NCBI GenBank assembly: GCA_032622095.1
Contig: CP136065.1
Span: 66,269,031-66,333,030, forward strand
Length of the DNA: 64,000 nucleotides
From: Siphonodentalium dalli
Taxonomy: Eukaryota; Mollusca; Scaphopoda; Gadilida; Siphonodentaliidae
Direction of reading: 5' to 3'
Under the pieces are notes generated by a model. That model searched no databases. It was not told where the DNA came from and was given only the letters and a program-made list of their open reading frames with translations. The first letter of the stretch is position 1, and the number at the start of each line of letters is the position of its first letter. A program made the position numbers and the translations under genes. Of the stretch, positions 9,964 to 21,410 are shown in pieces.

Positions 9964-12289
9964 AGAGTTTGGATACTTTTTATATAACATTACTGTAAAT
10001 TACTTCCGTTACCCAAAATGGATTTGGCTGTAGGGTCACTAGGGTGCATGTACATGTGCCATGTATTTAACTGGATGATTAATCCCATGTATTAGTTTAA
10101 GCCTACCCATTCATCTGAACGAATGTTCAGCTAATAAGTCCTACTCATTCTGACTTCTTGTCGAATTTCCCTATATGAATGAATGGGATTCCATAGCATT
10201 TCTCTGCTCGCCATCTGCGTATTGGATATACAGTGCTTAACCAGGTCTAGGTGAAGACCATTCAAGAACCAAAAACTTTATAGGGTCGACACCTACTCAG
10301 ATAAATTCAATACAACATCAATGGCCAACCTCTGTTAAACTTAACCCGTTGTCTTTGACCAGTAGTTCCCTTATGATATACATTATGTTCAAATGTTACC
10401 AAGTGATTACTGTAAACAAAAGAATATGAATCATCCTGCACTTTTATTATCTGTTTGTTTCTGTCATCTGCTTACTTATTTCTTCAACATCCCTCCGGGT
10501 GACGCCCTCCAATAGACCATTCCAATCTACATTGTAGTACTGAGCAGGATACTTCATTCAGTAAAGAAAGAGTAATTTAAACAGACATGGCTCATTCAGA
10601 TTTGGAGGGAATGAAAACAAAATATTGACATATAGGCTTCATATTATGGTCTGAATGGCACTTGCCATAGTCACAGCCATTTTCAAATTTTCTCCAAAAG
10701 TCAGACATACGTTCTTTATTTCTACCATATCAGGAATAGATTAACACCGAATGCACTTTTCTGTTCCATGTTGTGCAAATGGCTTCTTTTTTTTTTTGGG
10801 TTCCAAACACCGTGTTCACAATTGCATTTTTCATCAGTTCAATGCGTCTCTTAGGGTTACAGCATGCTCATAGAAAGGTGGTTCAGATATTTATCAACGT
10901 GTTTCAATACCAAGAAAAAGTAAAAACCAAATAATATTATCTGTATTTTGGAGCGCAAAACGCCATGTGGCTTTGAGAATATGGAGAAAAAAATTGGTCA
11001 ATTACAGACATCTCCTTATTATTTAAATTTTATTTGTTTTCATGCCGATAAAGTTTTTATTTTTGGGAAAACAGATTCATACAAGTACAAATGAGCAAAA
11101 AATAAACAATTAACACTTTGTTCAACTAATTCCATTCACTGGAAGGGGTGGGGTCTAACGACATGCTCCTATATTTGAGCTGCTATACATAATGGTAGTA
11201 TACAAGAGACTCTTGTAAGCTATCATCACTTATAGCCGATATATATACATGTAAGAACAGTGCTTAAAGGCTGTGTGGAGTGGGGTGGGTTTAGCAAGTC
11301 CCTGCGCCCCAAGTAATAATATCATAGTTCCAGTCATACAAATTTGAATTTTATATTATTGAATCAATCTCAACTACTTGAATTTAAATTTTAGTGTGTG
11401 TGCTCAGAGCCTTTGCATATATTACATTAATGGAACTTCAATACTATATGTTGGAAAATGTGTAACTGAAATGAAGGTGAATAAATGATATCTGAATACA
11501 CCCATATTCACCAGTATAATAACAGACTCAGTAAGAAAAACGTCTGCCATTTACAAAGTTAAATTTTAGCTGCTATATTTTATAATATTATTTGTATTTT
11601 GCTTTCATCCTCAAATTCTTTCATTTGTTGCAGTGTTCCTGCTGAACACCTGGCTAATGACTGGTGACATTAAATAAGACATCTATTAACACAGCCTCTA
11701 ATAAATAGGAACTTGTGGCAAAAGTAAATAATTTTTTCCCTAACATTTTCAAGAAACTGGGACAGAAATGTTAATATTTTTAGAGAAATATTTATTGAAA
11801 ATCTATTTTAACAAGACAGTCAATGACTGTGGGGTCGCTCACCAGACTGCAAAGACTGATAAGACTGGGACTCTGGAGACCAAAACAGTCAGCACTTTTC
11901 ATAATCACTTTAAAAGAAGTAGATTTAAACAGGATATGTGGCTAGAGAGACTTCAAGTATGTAGCTTGGTGAAAATCCACCTTGAAATTGCCAACTGTAC
12001 ACTACTGATCACCCCCCTCCTCCAGCTCAACAAGTCCCCTCCCGACCGGGCTCCAGACTCCCAAGTCTTAGGTTGGAATTTCACAACCGACACCTCAAAC
12101 TTTCTCAATTGTTGGAAATTTCCAATCTCACAAGCGCCTTTTTCTAAAACCATTTAAACATGTTTGAAGCCCAATTATCCATGGACCCAAAACACAATAC
12201 ATGTATGTCAGACCAATCAGTCAGGTGGTTCCAAGGTAGATGTTTTAATGAATTTGGTATTTCGATGATTTTATTGGACACAAAAGTGT
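9964..12289. other. No gene recognised within duplication copy A
   Basis: A long AT-rich stretch. The frame 11768-12157 (129 codons) and its antisense have no recognisable motif and no flanking splice or promoter signals. A T-run lies at about 10785-10797. I see no RNA gene. Confidence 0.4.
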
Positions 12290-12840
12290 TAACTCCCCAT
12301 AGCCTGCCATTTCTTGACAGGTTGACCTCATTTTAACAAATCTGAATCTCAGTCACTAAAGGATCCTCCTGATTCCTCCATACTATATGTATTAAAGCTA
12401 AATAGTCCAAACTCTCTTGAGAAGACATTTTAAGAATTACTATAGAGACATATAGTTATGTCCCTGGTCCCACGGTGGGACCAGGGACATAACTATATGT
12501 CTCTATAGTAATTCTCCCACCCTATTTAACCTGGTGACCCCATCTGAATAAATTTGAATCCCAGACACCAAAGAACCCTTCATACATATCATAAATATCA
12601 GTAAAATAGACCTGATGGTCCTTGTGAAGGAAGCATATTAAGAGGGAAACTGTCCCTCGCTTGGCCCCTATTTGACCAGGTGACCCCATTAAAAAAAATC
12701 TGCATTGCAGTCAAGGAAGAACATTCCATTCTATATAAGCCAACTAGTTCTTGCAAACATATTTTAAGAATTACTATGTAGTGAAATAGTTAAGTCTCTT
12801 GCTCTGGCCTTATTTGACTTTGTGATCCCATTTTCACAAA
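12290..12840 (+). repeat. Diverged ~160-bp tandem family F, first block, copy A
   Basis: Words recur at roughly 160-170 bp: GTGACCCCAT or GTTGACCTCATTTTAACAAATCTGAAT, then a CCTCC or AACCCTTCATAC word, then TTTTAAGAATTACTATG. The same words reappear at 14380-14720, where the family terminates in a GGAC-type tract and hairpin. The block is interrupted by the 83-bp palindrome at 12433-12515. Confidence 0.6.
12433..12515. repeat. 83-bp perfect palindrome with one-base centre, copy A
   Basis: 41-bp arms (beginning AGAATTACTATAGAGACATA) are exact reverse complements around a single G at 12474. Copy B at 60806-60888 is identical in this segment. The arm contains the TAAGAATTACTATG-like word of family F, so it may be an inverted duplication of a family F segment. 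Confidence 0.93.
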
Positions 12841-12853
12841 GGATAAGAATTAA

Positions 12854-13812
12854 CTTCCCCAGTTGAAGTTGGTGATATTCACCCATTGGGCACCTCATTT
12901 ATGAATTTTATCTTCTGCAAATTAGGGGATATAGAAACTTCCTAGAAGGGAAATTTAACTAACAACAATGTAAATTTGATACTATAGATACTTCCCAGAA
13001 GATGAGGCCTAAGCAGAATGAGGTCTCCAGAGGGTGAATTTGGTGATGCTAGCCTGCTGTGCGGGATAGCATCACAAAAAGCGTGTCTGTTTCTACATTG
13101 TGCATGCCTGGCCTCAAGCAACACAATGTATTATACAATCAAGCCTTGAAATAGTGTGATAGTGTGTCTGTCATTTGCAGAATGAGGTCCCCAGAGAGTG
13201 AATTTAGTGACGCTAAATTCACCCTCTGGGGACCTCATTCTGATAAGGCCCTCAACTGCTATGGAAGATCTAGAATAAAATTGAATTTCCCCAGTTGAAG
13301 TTGGTGATGTTCACCCATTGGGCCCCTCAATTATGAATTTTATCTTCTGCAAATTAGGGGATATAGAAACTTCCTAGAAGGGAAATTTAACTAACAACAA
13401 TGTAAATTTGATACTATAGATACTTCCCAGAAGATGAGGCCTAAGCAGAATGAGGTCTCCAGATGGTGAATATGGTGATGCTAGCCCGCTGTGTGGGATA
13501 GCATCACTAAAAGCATGTCTGTTCCTACATTGTGCATGTCTGGCCTCAAGCAACACAATGTATTATACAATCAAGCCTTGAAATAGTCTGTCTGTTATTT
13601 GCAGAATGAGGTCCCCAGAGGGTGAATTTAGTGACGCTATCCTGCACAGCTTCACAGAAGATGAGGCCTAAGCAGAATGAGATCTTGAGACTCTAGATAC
13701 TTCCCAGAAGATGAGGCCTAAGCAGAATAAGGTTCTCAGAGGGTGTATTTGGTTATGCTAGCCTGCTGTGTGGAGCAACCCCCTGAATTCACCCTCTGGG
13801 AACCTCATTCTA
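12854..13812. repeat. Tandem/inverted GAATGAGGTC module cluster, copy A
   Basis: 12857-13165 is repeated at 13289-13590 (period ~432 bp; CCAGTTGAAGTTGGTGAT, GAAACTTCCTAGAAGGGAAA, CCCAGAAGATGAGGCC). The module GAATGAGGTCCCCAGAGGGT followed by GAATTTGGTGATGCTAGCCTGC recurs at about 13017, 13180, 13449, 13603 and 13730, and inverted at 13214-13240 and 13786-13812. 13178-13242 forms a hairpin with 29-bp arms, one mismatch and a 7-nt loop. No coding potential is seen. Confidence 0.85.
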
Positions 13813-14222
13813 CAAATGCCAGACACTCTTAATTCAAACTTGGAGAAAATGAAATTAATCTGATTTTAATGACCACTGAGTGATAATGTAAACAACAAGG
13901 GTGCTTCATTGATAACACCATTAATCTCAGTTAAATTACAAATGACATGAATTACACTCTCTGGGGATGGAAAGCACTATGGCACAGCAGATGTTATCTA
14001 CCCATCTGCCAGTTGTAAAAATATGTGTCCATCAGAGCACATGGGTGGCTTGCTGTAGTAGAGAATACAAGGATTTAAAGTCATTTACTGAACATTTCTG
14101 TACATCTGTCTGTTCCTGATTTCTCCCAAACCCCTGATTTCAACCAAATATAGTGGAGTGACTAGAGGTACCTCCCCTCCCCTCCCAAAGATGTAATGTC
14201 ATAGGTTCTTCAAAATTTTAAT

Positions 14223-14312
14223 GAGTTTTTAAAAAAAAATAAAATATTTTATTTAATAAAAAAAAAAATATTTATTAAAAATAAAATATATATATATATA
14301 TATATTGTTTTT
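14223..14312. repeat. AT-rich low-complexity block with (TA)n, copy A
   Basis: Runs of A, TTTATTAAAAATAAAATA words and a TA microsatellite (about 14287-14306). It lies just upstream of the final family F block, as AT-rich microsatellites do beside pearl-type elements. Confidence 0.85.
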
Positions 14313-14379
14313 GGTTAAATTGAGCAATAAGTTAAATTGAAAAAAAATTTCAAAAATTCAGATTTATGTCCATAGCCCC

Positions 14380-14727
14380 ACCCACATTTGACCCAGTGAC
14401 CTCATTTGAACAAATCTGAACCAGTCACCCAAGGTACCCTCATACCAAATATGAACCCATTCGGCCCGACAACTTCAGAAAAGAAGTTGTTTTAAGAATT
14501 ACTATGTGGAAAAATAGTTATGGTCCTGACATCAAAACTATTTGACTTGGTGACCTCATTTGAACAAATCTGAATGAGAGTCACCTAGGGAACATCCACA
14601 CCAAATATGAACCAATTCGGTATGATAGTTTCAGAGGAGAAGATGTTTTTAAAAAAGTTGACAGACAGACGGACAGACGTAATGACTATAGCTCCACCGG
14701 AGACTTTGTCTCAGGTGAGCTAAAAAC
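14380..14727 (+). mobile_element. Hairpin-tailed tandem element, family F terminal part, copy A
   Basis: Two units share GACTTGGTGACCTCATTTGA, AACAAATCTGAA and CAAATATGAACC. They are followed by GACAGACAGACGGACAGACG and then a hairpin at 14689-14722 (TAGCTCCACC...GGTGAGCTA with a TTTG loop). The hairpin ends CTAAAAA. This order (tandem core, GGAC-rich tract, terminal hairpin) recurs in many elements of this window. Confidence 0.75.
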
Positions 14728-15623
14728 TCCATGTTTCTCCTGTGCTTTTGGCAATAATAATGCAAACTTGACTTCAAAACTATTTTCAAGCCATATGTTT
14801 TGTTGTTGCTATTGTTGGGAATAGAGCATCTTTAGTGTTGAGAATTATGTAAATCCCATTCTTGTAATTAGATCCTATGAGAATTCATTCAAAATAATAT
14901 GTGCAACAAAATAGACCTGTCTTCAATATAAAATTTTGTGGAACATAAATTTAAAACATAAAGGTGGTTCCAATTATTTGTTCTACAATTTCCTAGGGGT
15001 ATCTAATTTTTAACTATTTAATTATGTTCATGAAGTATCAATCTTATTCTTCCTGTAGACCACCAAATTGCAATATGAAAAAAAGTCAAAAAATTAAGAT
15101 GAATTGAAATTATTTTATTTTTCAACAAAACATTTATCAATACAAAACTCTACATATGTATATTAAACATTAGACTACAAACATAAGAATATATAGAAAT
15201 TATCTGTAGAATATATATAAATAGATATAAAATATTAATTATTGAACTAGACTCTAGTCCTATTTCTACAATAAATATATAATCAAAATTTCAAATCATT
15301 TGAAATGTTAAACTTCCACAGACTATCAGAGAACATTTGAAATATACAGGCCACTTTAATATGAGGTAAGCTAACTCATTAATCTAGGCGATGAATGTAA
15401 TAATAATGGCTTTAATAACTATTGAATTGTGTTGTTTTTGTCACAATTCGGAAAACAGGAAAAACAAGTGCAGTGCCAAGCATGGAATATGCTCAGTTTA
15501 GAATGTGGGTATAGCTAAGCTATAATACTCCAGGCACATCAGACATGAAAGTGGAAAAGTAAGGAAATAAATCGGGGAAAGCTGATTTTAAAAATATTAT
15601 TTAGACCATAACATCGCGGACGA
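14728..15623. other. No feature recognised (duplication copy A, right part)
   Basis: AT-rich, with a polyA-like AAAAAAAGTC stretch near 15078-15096 and many TATA words. No gene, RNA or repeat boundary is visible. Confidence 0.4.
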
Positions 15624-16664
15624 GTCACGAAAAGTCCCCTAAAATCCAAGTTGAGCTTTTTGAGTTACATTATTTTTTCCATATAATAAAAAAAAAAAAA
15701 ATATTTTTCACAATCATGAAACATAATTATACAAAAGGCACTCAATATTGTTCGATACACAGTTCTTGAACAAAAGACACCCATTCAAAGGGAAACTTCA
15801 AATAAATTTTGCAGATATGGATATGAAATAAAACACGGAGCCAAAACAATGACGATTTTGAGGGCATACTGTTGTATTCGATGTCAGATTTCTCGGGCTT
15901 CTCAAAACATAGACGCGAGCTATCTATTTTAAAAACTGCACAGACACCACTCCATCGCTATAATAGGAATTAGCAAGTATGCGTATCATAAGTGGTCAAA
16001 ACTTCTAAAAACATAACCCTACCCCCCAAAACTGGTTATCAATGATCTGGTCGTATTTTGCTGTTCTATTTTGTCTAATCTAGTCATATGAATTACGCAG
16101 TTATTCCAGTTTATGTGAAATGTGAGTACGAGAACGAATATAGTGACACGATCAGAATAATACAATCGCGGTCATAAATGGCCACAAACAACAAGCCAAG
16201 CCAAGATGAAAGCAACATACTGGATAACTACCTAGTAGGTAAAATACGTATGAGTAATATACAAGTAATATACGTTCAGGTTCTGTTTAGTCGGGCCAAG
16301 TTAAATAATTCAGAAAAAATTGCCTTATTCTTCCGTTTCTAACCATTGTATGAGACCTTGCTTTTCGCTGTATATCTCGCAAGATATTTTAGAGAGAATT
16401 CGTACATCCCCGATTAAATGTTTCTCTTATACTCTGAAATAATTCTCCCTCACATATTTCGAGTTGTTGTCACTCTTATGCGATTAGCTATTAAATTTTG
16501 GTGGCCATTTTGAGACGTACATTCTACTTTGAATTTGGAATTAATTGATCTACACATGACTGCATTCGCATATGGCCTGATGGAAATGCTTCAGAATTTG
16601 AACCACTCCGAAAAATCAAGATATCTCAGAAAGCTCAACTCTGATTTTAGGGGACTTTTGTGAC
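15624..16664. mobile_element. ~1.04-kb non-autonomous TIR element
   Basis: The left end GTCACGAAAAGTCCCCTAAA and the right end (reverse complement GTCACAAAAGTCCCCTAAAA) form inverted repeats of about 40 bp with one indel and a few substitutions, continuing through AGTTGAGCTTT. No transposase-like frame lies inside and no clear target duplication is seen. The right limit of visible duplication copy B (64000, equivalent to 15642) falls inside its left TIR. Confidence 0.75.
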
Positions 16665-16882
16665 GTTCATAAACATGAAACCCATTGCAAATGGATTGAC
16701 TATTTCCTTCATATTGGTCTATCACTATATACGAGTGGCCGATCACGATCGGCAGATGTTTAACCCATTTCTTGTCGGTAGTATTTTATTGCCATGATGG
16801 GAATCATAATCAAGAGTTTTGATGTTAAATTATATGTTATGATCTAAATTAGTATAGACAAATGTGCATAATAATCCAAACT
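16665..16882. other. No feature recognised
   Basis: Short interval without coding signal between the TIR element and the family A dimer. Confidence 0.5.
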
Positions 16883-17660
16883 AGAGGTGTGACTGTCCCA
16901 ATGGGACTACGGATACCCCCCTGTTTTTAAAATACTAAGATGTTTCACATGTCAGTAAACATTTAGTTAAAATAATAAAATAACAGTTCCCATTGCAGGT
17001 GTACAACCATAACCCTAATCTTAAACCTATTGACCGAAAAATGTAGGAATAAAAGCTTGAACAAAATTATGTATGTTGCGAAAAACTTTCTAAGTCGAAA
17101 AAGGGGAATAACTCCACACACAAAATGTCGGACAGACGTCATAATCACAGGTGCACAGGTTCCCATGGTACTAAATATCAGTGCCAACATTAAAAAACAT
17201 TGACCGAAAAATGTAGGAATAAAAGCTCGGACAAAATTATGCATGTTGCAAAAAAAAATTCTAAGTCGAAAAAGGGGGATAACTCCACCAAAAAATGTCG
17301 GACAGACATCATAATCGCAGGTGCACAAGTTCCCATGGTACTAAATATCTGTGCCACGTTTTAAAAAAATTGACCGAAAAATGTAGGAATAAAAGCTCAG
17401 ACAAAAGTATACATGTTGCGAAAATTTTCTAAGTCGAAAAAGGGGGGATAACTCCACCAAAAATAGTCCGACAGACGTCGTAATCGCAGGTGCACAGGTT
17501 CCCATGGTGGTTGATGTCTGTGCAAAGTTTCACGGAAATTGATCAAAAAACGACTGAGAAAAACTCCGGACAAATTTGTGTCCACGGACGGACGACGGAC
17601 GACAGACGGACAAGCTGACTCCAGTATACCCCCCCTAACTTCGTTGCGGGGGGGTATAAC
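16883..17660 (+). mobile_element. Hairpin-tailed tandem element, family A, first of a dimer
   Basis: It starts CTAGAGGTGTGACTGTCCCA. It has three ~170-bp units (ATGTAGGAATAAAAGCT at 17041, 17211 and 17381; CTAAGTCGAAAAAGGGG; CAGGTGCACAGGTTCCCATG). It ends in a GGACGGACGACGG tract (17584-17611) and a C7/G7 hairpin (about 17625-17657). The next base pair group is CTAG, which begins the second copy. No protein is encoded. The plan matches bivalve pearl elements and Helitron-related HINEs, but sequence identity to those was not tested. Confidence 0.8.
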
Positions 17661-18350
17661 TAGAGGTGTGACTGTCCCAATGGGACTACGGATACCCCCC
17701 TGTTTTTAAAATACTAAGATGTTTCACATGTCAGTAAACATTTAGTTAAAATAATAAAATAACAGTTCCCATTGTAGGTGTACAACCATAACCCTAATCT
17801 TAAACCTATTGACCGAAAAATGTAGGAATAAAAGCTTGGACAAAATTATGTATGTTGCGAAAAAAATTCTAAGTTGTAAAAGGGGAATAACTCCACCAAA
17901 AAATGTCGGACAGACGTCATAATCGCAGGTGCACAGGTTCCCATGGTACTAAATATCAGTGCCAACATTAAAAAACATTGACCGAAAAATGTAGGAATAA
18001 AAGCTCGGACAAAATTATGAATGTTGCAAAAAAAGTTTCTAAATAAAAAAAGGGGGATAACTCCACCAAAAAATGTCGGACAGACGTCATAATCGCAAGT
18101 GCACAAGTTCCCATGGTACTAAATATCTGTGCCACGTTTTAAAAAAATTGACTGAAAAATGTAGGAATAAAAGCTCGGACAAAAGTATACATGTTGTGAA
18201 AATTTTCTAAGTCGAAAAAGGGGGGATAACTCCACTAAAAAAAGTCCAACAGACTTCATAATCGCAGGTGCACAGGTTCCCATGGTGGTTGATGTCTGTG
18301 CCAAGTTTCACGGAAATTGATCAAAAAACAACTGAGAAAAACTCCGGACA
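17661..18350 (+). mobile_element. Family A element, second copy in head-to-tail dimer
   Basis: It repeats 16884-17570 with about 95 percent or better similarity by eye, again with three ~170-bp units, but stops at AACTCCGGACA without the GGACGGACG tract or hairpin. It joins the first copy exactly at the end of the first hairpin, which makes a head-to-tail dimer of about 777-bp period. Confidence 0.8.
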
Positions 18351-18374
18351 TTAATAATAAGGTGTTTTATAGTG

Positions 18375-18888
18375 TTTAAAGGCACAGGCGGCGTTCATTG
18401 CAGAAATATTTATATTTGTTCAAATCAACAGAAGGAACACCAAAATATATACAGTTCCGCTCATATGCCAAACATAATAAGCGCATAAACAGTGTATTGT
18501 CGTCAAAATGTACGATGGTGTATGTAAAGAAGAGCCTGCTCGTGTTACAGAAATTGTGCTTCTGTTTACACAACACAGCGCAATTATATTGGTTAATCAC
18601 ACAAAAATGATATAAACGCTCTTTATTATTTCTATACCAGGAAAACATTAACAAATAACACTCTTTATGTTTACCATATCTGGATCTAAACAAAAGCCAG
18701 GTAACGTAACGTTTTTTGCTTTTGTTTACATAACAAAGGGGGAAAATTTACAATAACACACTGTTTATGCCTTATTTCTGATTGGCATACAAGGTCTGTC
18801 TATATCTTACTATTCTGTTTATGGCGGTTTTTGACGGAGGTGAATATTTTAACAGCATACCCACTGCCAACACCGCCTGTATCTTTAA
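18375..18888. mobile_element. TTAA MITE, copy 1 (514 bp)
   Basis: The ends are TTTAAAGGCACAGGCGGCG and CGCCTGTATCTTTAA. It is homologous throughout to 25893-26425 (shared words GAAATATT, ACAGAAGGAA, GTTTACCATATC, GATCTAAACAAAAGCCAG, GTTTTTGACGGAGGTGA). TTAA lies at both borders, consistent with a TTAA target site. It is non-autonomous; no ORF is shared by the two copies. Confidence 0.82.
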
Positions 18889-19249
18889 TGATGAACCTGT
18901 TGAAAAGTAGAATGGTTAATTTAACATGTTCTGCCCTGTTGAATCAATAGTCATGTTTGAGACATGTAGATTATTCACATTTGTTAGTAGACAATATTTT
19001 TAATTATTGCTAGCATATAGTCTATGTAATGGTTGGCCTTGATAAACCTAGGTGAGATATGACAATGATCAGATTGAAAATAACTGAGTACTTACACCAG
19101 ATAACAAAGGTCTATGAAATTTTTGGGAAGGGTTAATTATTCAACCAATCATTACCAACAAGAACATTGCTAGGGCATGGCAAAATATGCCCTTTAGCCA
19201 TTTTGAATTGTACTACCAAAAATAAAATAACATTTTGAGCTTACATTTG
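18889..19249. other. No feature recognised
   Basis: AT-rich sequence without a gene. Diverged family B words begin near its right end. Confidence 0.5.
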
Positions 19250-19850
19250 AAGAATATCTGATATACTCCTAATTTCAATGCCAAATTGCGGTCAAATTCA
19301 AAGTCGAAAAAGGGCCGTAACTCATGTAAAAATAATTGGACGGAACCCATATTTGAACTTGGCCTGTATCGTTAGCTGGGACATACACATATGAACTTTG
19401 GTTCAGATCAAATAATCCAAACTGGAGTTATCGGTAGGAAACCAAAAATGTTAACAGATGGTCAAATTCTAAGTCGAAAAGGACTGCAACTCATGTAAAA
19501 ATAATTGGACGGAACCGATAATCGAACTTGGCCTGTATCTTTAGCTGGGAAATACACATACCAACTTTGGTTCAGCTCAAAAAATCCAAACTGGAGATGT
19601 CGGTCGGAAACCAAAAATGTTAACAGATGGTCAAATTCTAAGTAAAAAAAGGGCTGTAACTCATTTAAAAATAATTGGACGGAATCCATATTCGACCTTG
19701 GCCTGTATCTTCAGCTGGGAAATACAGATAGCAACTTTGGTTCAGATAAAATAATCCAAAATGAAGTTATCGATCGAAAAACCAAAAATGATGACTGATG
19801 GACGGATGGCCATAACTATTAATACAATTTTTTTTCAAAAGGTCGTATAA
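19250..19850 (+). mobile_element. Family B tandem array, three ~168-bp units
   Basis: Units begin near 19301, 19469 and 19637 with (CT)AAGTCGAAAAAGG. Each holds GTAACTCATGTAAAAATAAT, TTGGACGGAACC, CTTGGCCTGTATC, ACTTTGGTTCAG and GAAACCAAAAATG. It ends with GATGACTGATGGACGGATGG. The same unit type recurs at 33465, 41040-42650, 43010-43830 and 44560. No hairpin is obvious at this copy's end. Confidence 0.85.
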
Positions 19851-20185
19851 AAACTAGACAGGTGAGGGGAGTGTCATCATAAACCTGCACATAAAATATG
19901 AACATGATCAGATAAAAAAAACTTGAGTTATAGCATCCGATAAAACATGTCTATTGGTGGATGGAAAGTTTTAATTATTCCCAAACCCGATCAACACCAA
20001 AAACTATACAGGTGAGCAGTGATTGCGAATAAAATATTAAATCAATTCGATAAAAAATACTTGAGTTATCAGTCAGATAGAAAGTGTCTACAGAGTGACA
20101 GACGAATGACGGATGGTTGATCCTGATGTCAGCATTATGTGTACCATACATGTTATGGGTACACATAAAAATCTTTTCAGATTTC
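19851..20185 (+). mobile_element. Hairpin-tailed tandem element, short
   Basis: Two diverged units share ATAAAATAT, GATAAAAAATACTTGAGTTAT and AAAGTGTCTA. They are followed by GACAGACGAATGACGGATGG, and a hairpin at about 20139-20165 (TGTGTACCATA...TATGGGTACACA) then TAAAAATC. It has the same overall plan as families A-F. Confidence 0.7.
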
Positions 20186-20226
20186 AAATCTTGCTATTTT
20201 CCATGCCCAACAAGAGCTAGTTCAAG

Positions 20227-20827
20227 TTTCCGTAAACGTAAACCAGTTATTGAAATCAGTTGGGATAATGCTGTTTCATGTTGAAGTCCCATGCAGATAT
20301 CTTTCTATATCGGGGTTTAGCGTTGTTAACCAGCTCATATAAAACCCCCAAACAACTGTAATAAAATATAACAATTATGACAGAAAACCGTTTTTTTTCC
20401 CATACAAATTATTATATTTGTTCTGAACTCCACAAGAGTTGCCAACTGAAAGTAGTAATGTATTAATGCAAAAATATTTTTTTGATCACACTGTTTACAT
20501 AAATACAAACTCATTTGACCTCACAAATTGACATTGTGAATTAAATGTAAATACACAGAGGTTAGTGGTAATTATATTACATATAATATTCTATGTGCAA
20601 TTTAAAAGGAAAGTTAGATTATCATATATCATTATGACCACAATGTCACCCGTTTCGATGTATATAGCATCAAGTAATGATTTGTAGGCCAATGTCAATT
20701 AAAACTGACAAAAATTACCGCCACTGGATCTGGGTGTAAAATCTTATATAGAAAGATATATACACAGGTTTTCGACGTAAAACAGCATTATCCCAACCGA
20801 TTTAATTAGCTGGTTTTTCTACGGAAA
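20227..20827. mobile_element. 601-bp TIR element with long imperfect TIRs
   Basis: Both ends read inward as TTTCCGTA...AACCAG, then GTTGGGATAATGCTGTTT, then ATATCTTTCTATAT. The inverted similarity is about 90 bp long and roughly 75-80 percent by eye. The interior is AT-rich without coding potential. The target duplication is not evident. Confidence 0.75.
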
Positions 20828-20855
20828 TCGCCCCCATACCTACACAACAAATTAA

Positions 20856-21143
20856 TTATTCCTTTTGTGATACGACTGAATGTTTGGGGCGAAATTTCAA
20901 CTGAATAGTCTGAAATACTGCAGGGAATGTCATAGATAGTCTCAGGTGAGAAAACATTTTGTGGTGTATTTCGCATTTGGCGCACTCAATTTGTTTGCAT
21001 GGAGTACTCGGGTAACTTGCATTGCATAAATATTTGGCCAAAATTAATGTGTTTTCAGCAGTGTCCGTGTCTTTCATCTCAATTGAAAAGGAATTCACAA
21101 TTTCTGTGTTGAACATTGGAACAACATGACTATGATCACCCAT
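20856..21143 (-). CDS. Unrecognised ORF, possible exon
   Basis: A 95-codon minus-strand frame starting with ATG and ending TAA, with balanced amino-acid composition and a Cys cluster (CKQIECAKCEIHHKMFSH). I recognise no domain. The minus-strand sequence contains a CTGCAG at about 20920 and GTTTAT-type words but no convincing splice sites. It sits directly beside a TIR element, so it could be an exon, a captured fragment or chance. Confidence 0.25.
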   Translation of the reverse strand: MGDHSHVVPMFNTEIVNSFSIEMKDTDTAENTLILAKYLCNASYPSTPCKQIECAKCEIHHKMFSHLRLSMTFPAVFQTIQLKFRPKHSVVSQKE

Positions 21144-21244
21144 TATAAACCGTTTCCATTAAAATTATTTACCTAAATGATATAGTTACTATACTTTCAT
21201 CTTATTCGCCCACTTGGGTTGGGAGCTGAATAAACTCACAGGCT

Positions 21245-21410
21245 TTAAAGGTACTCAATCTGATCAGACGGTCCCCATAATCATTAAGTGCCAACAAAAA
21301 CAATATTTCTTCCTCCGACTGGAATGAAATATTTGTTTACCCCCGAAGCCAAAGAAATAGTAATTTGGGAGTGTTAATTTGGATTATCATCTCAAATGTT
21401 TTTAATTTGA
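21245..21410 (-). mobile_element. TTAA-type transposon, deletion derivative
   Basis: TTAA at 21245-21248 is followed by AGGTACTCAATCTGATCAGA, the inverted form of the terminus at 2037 and 48475. The downstream part (TACCCCCGAAGCCAAAGAAA, TAGTAATTTGGGAG, GATTATCATCT) corresponds to the other end of the family (44798-44860 and the inverse of 48013-48080). So both ends are present with most of the middle missing. Confidence 0.65.

Larger units (their letters stand above)
7156..15642 (+). repeat. Segmental duplication, copy A (~8.5 kb)
   Basis: This interval matches 55543-64000 in the same orientation nearly base for base. The offset is 48387 at the left, falling to about 48372 after small indels: a 22-bp segment at ~9690-9711 is absent from copy B, and copy B has a 9-bp insertion near 60026. 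Differences I noticed are scattered single bases, by eye of the order of 1 percent or less. Sequence left of 7156 does not match in direct orientation. Copy A continues past 15642 where the window cuts copy B, so the true length is unknown. Confidence 0.95.

Noticed and set aside
11768-12157. 129-codon plus-strand frame, conserved in both duplication copies
   Set aside because: Conservation only reflects the recent duplication; no recognisable motif, and the antisense strand is also open.
16963-18304. Minus-strand frames in family A repeats sharing peptides such as MGTCAPAIMTSVRHF
   Set aside because: They repeat with the ~170-bp DNA unit and break between units; no start, splice or family evidence for coding.
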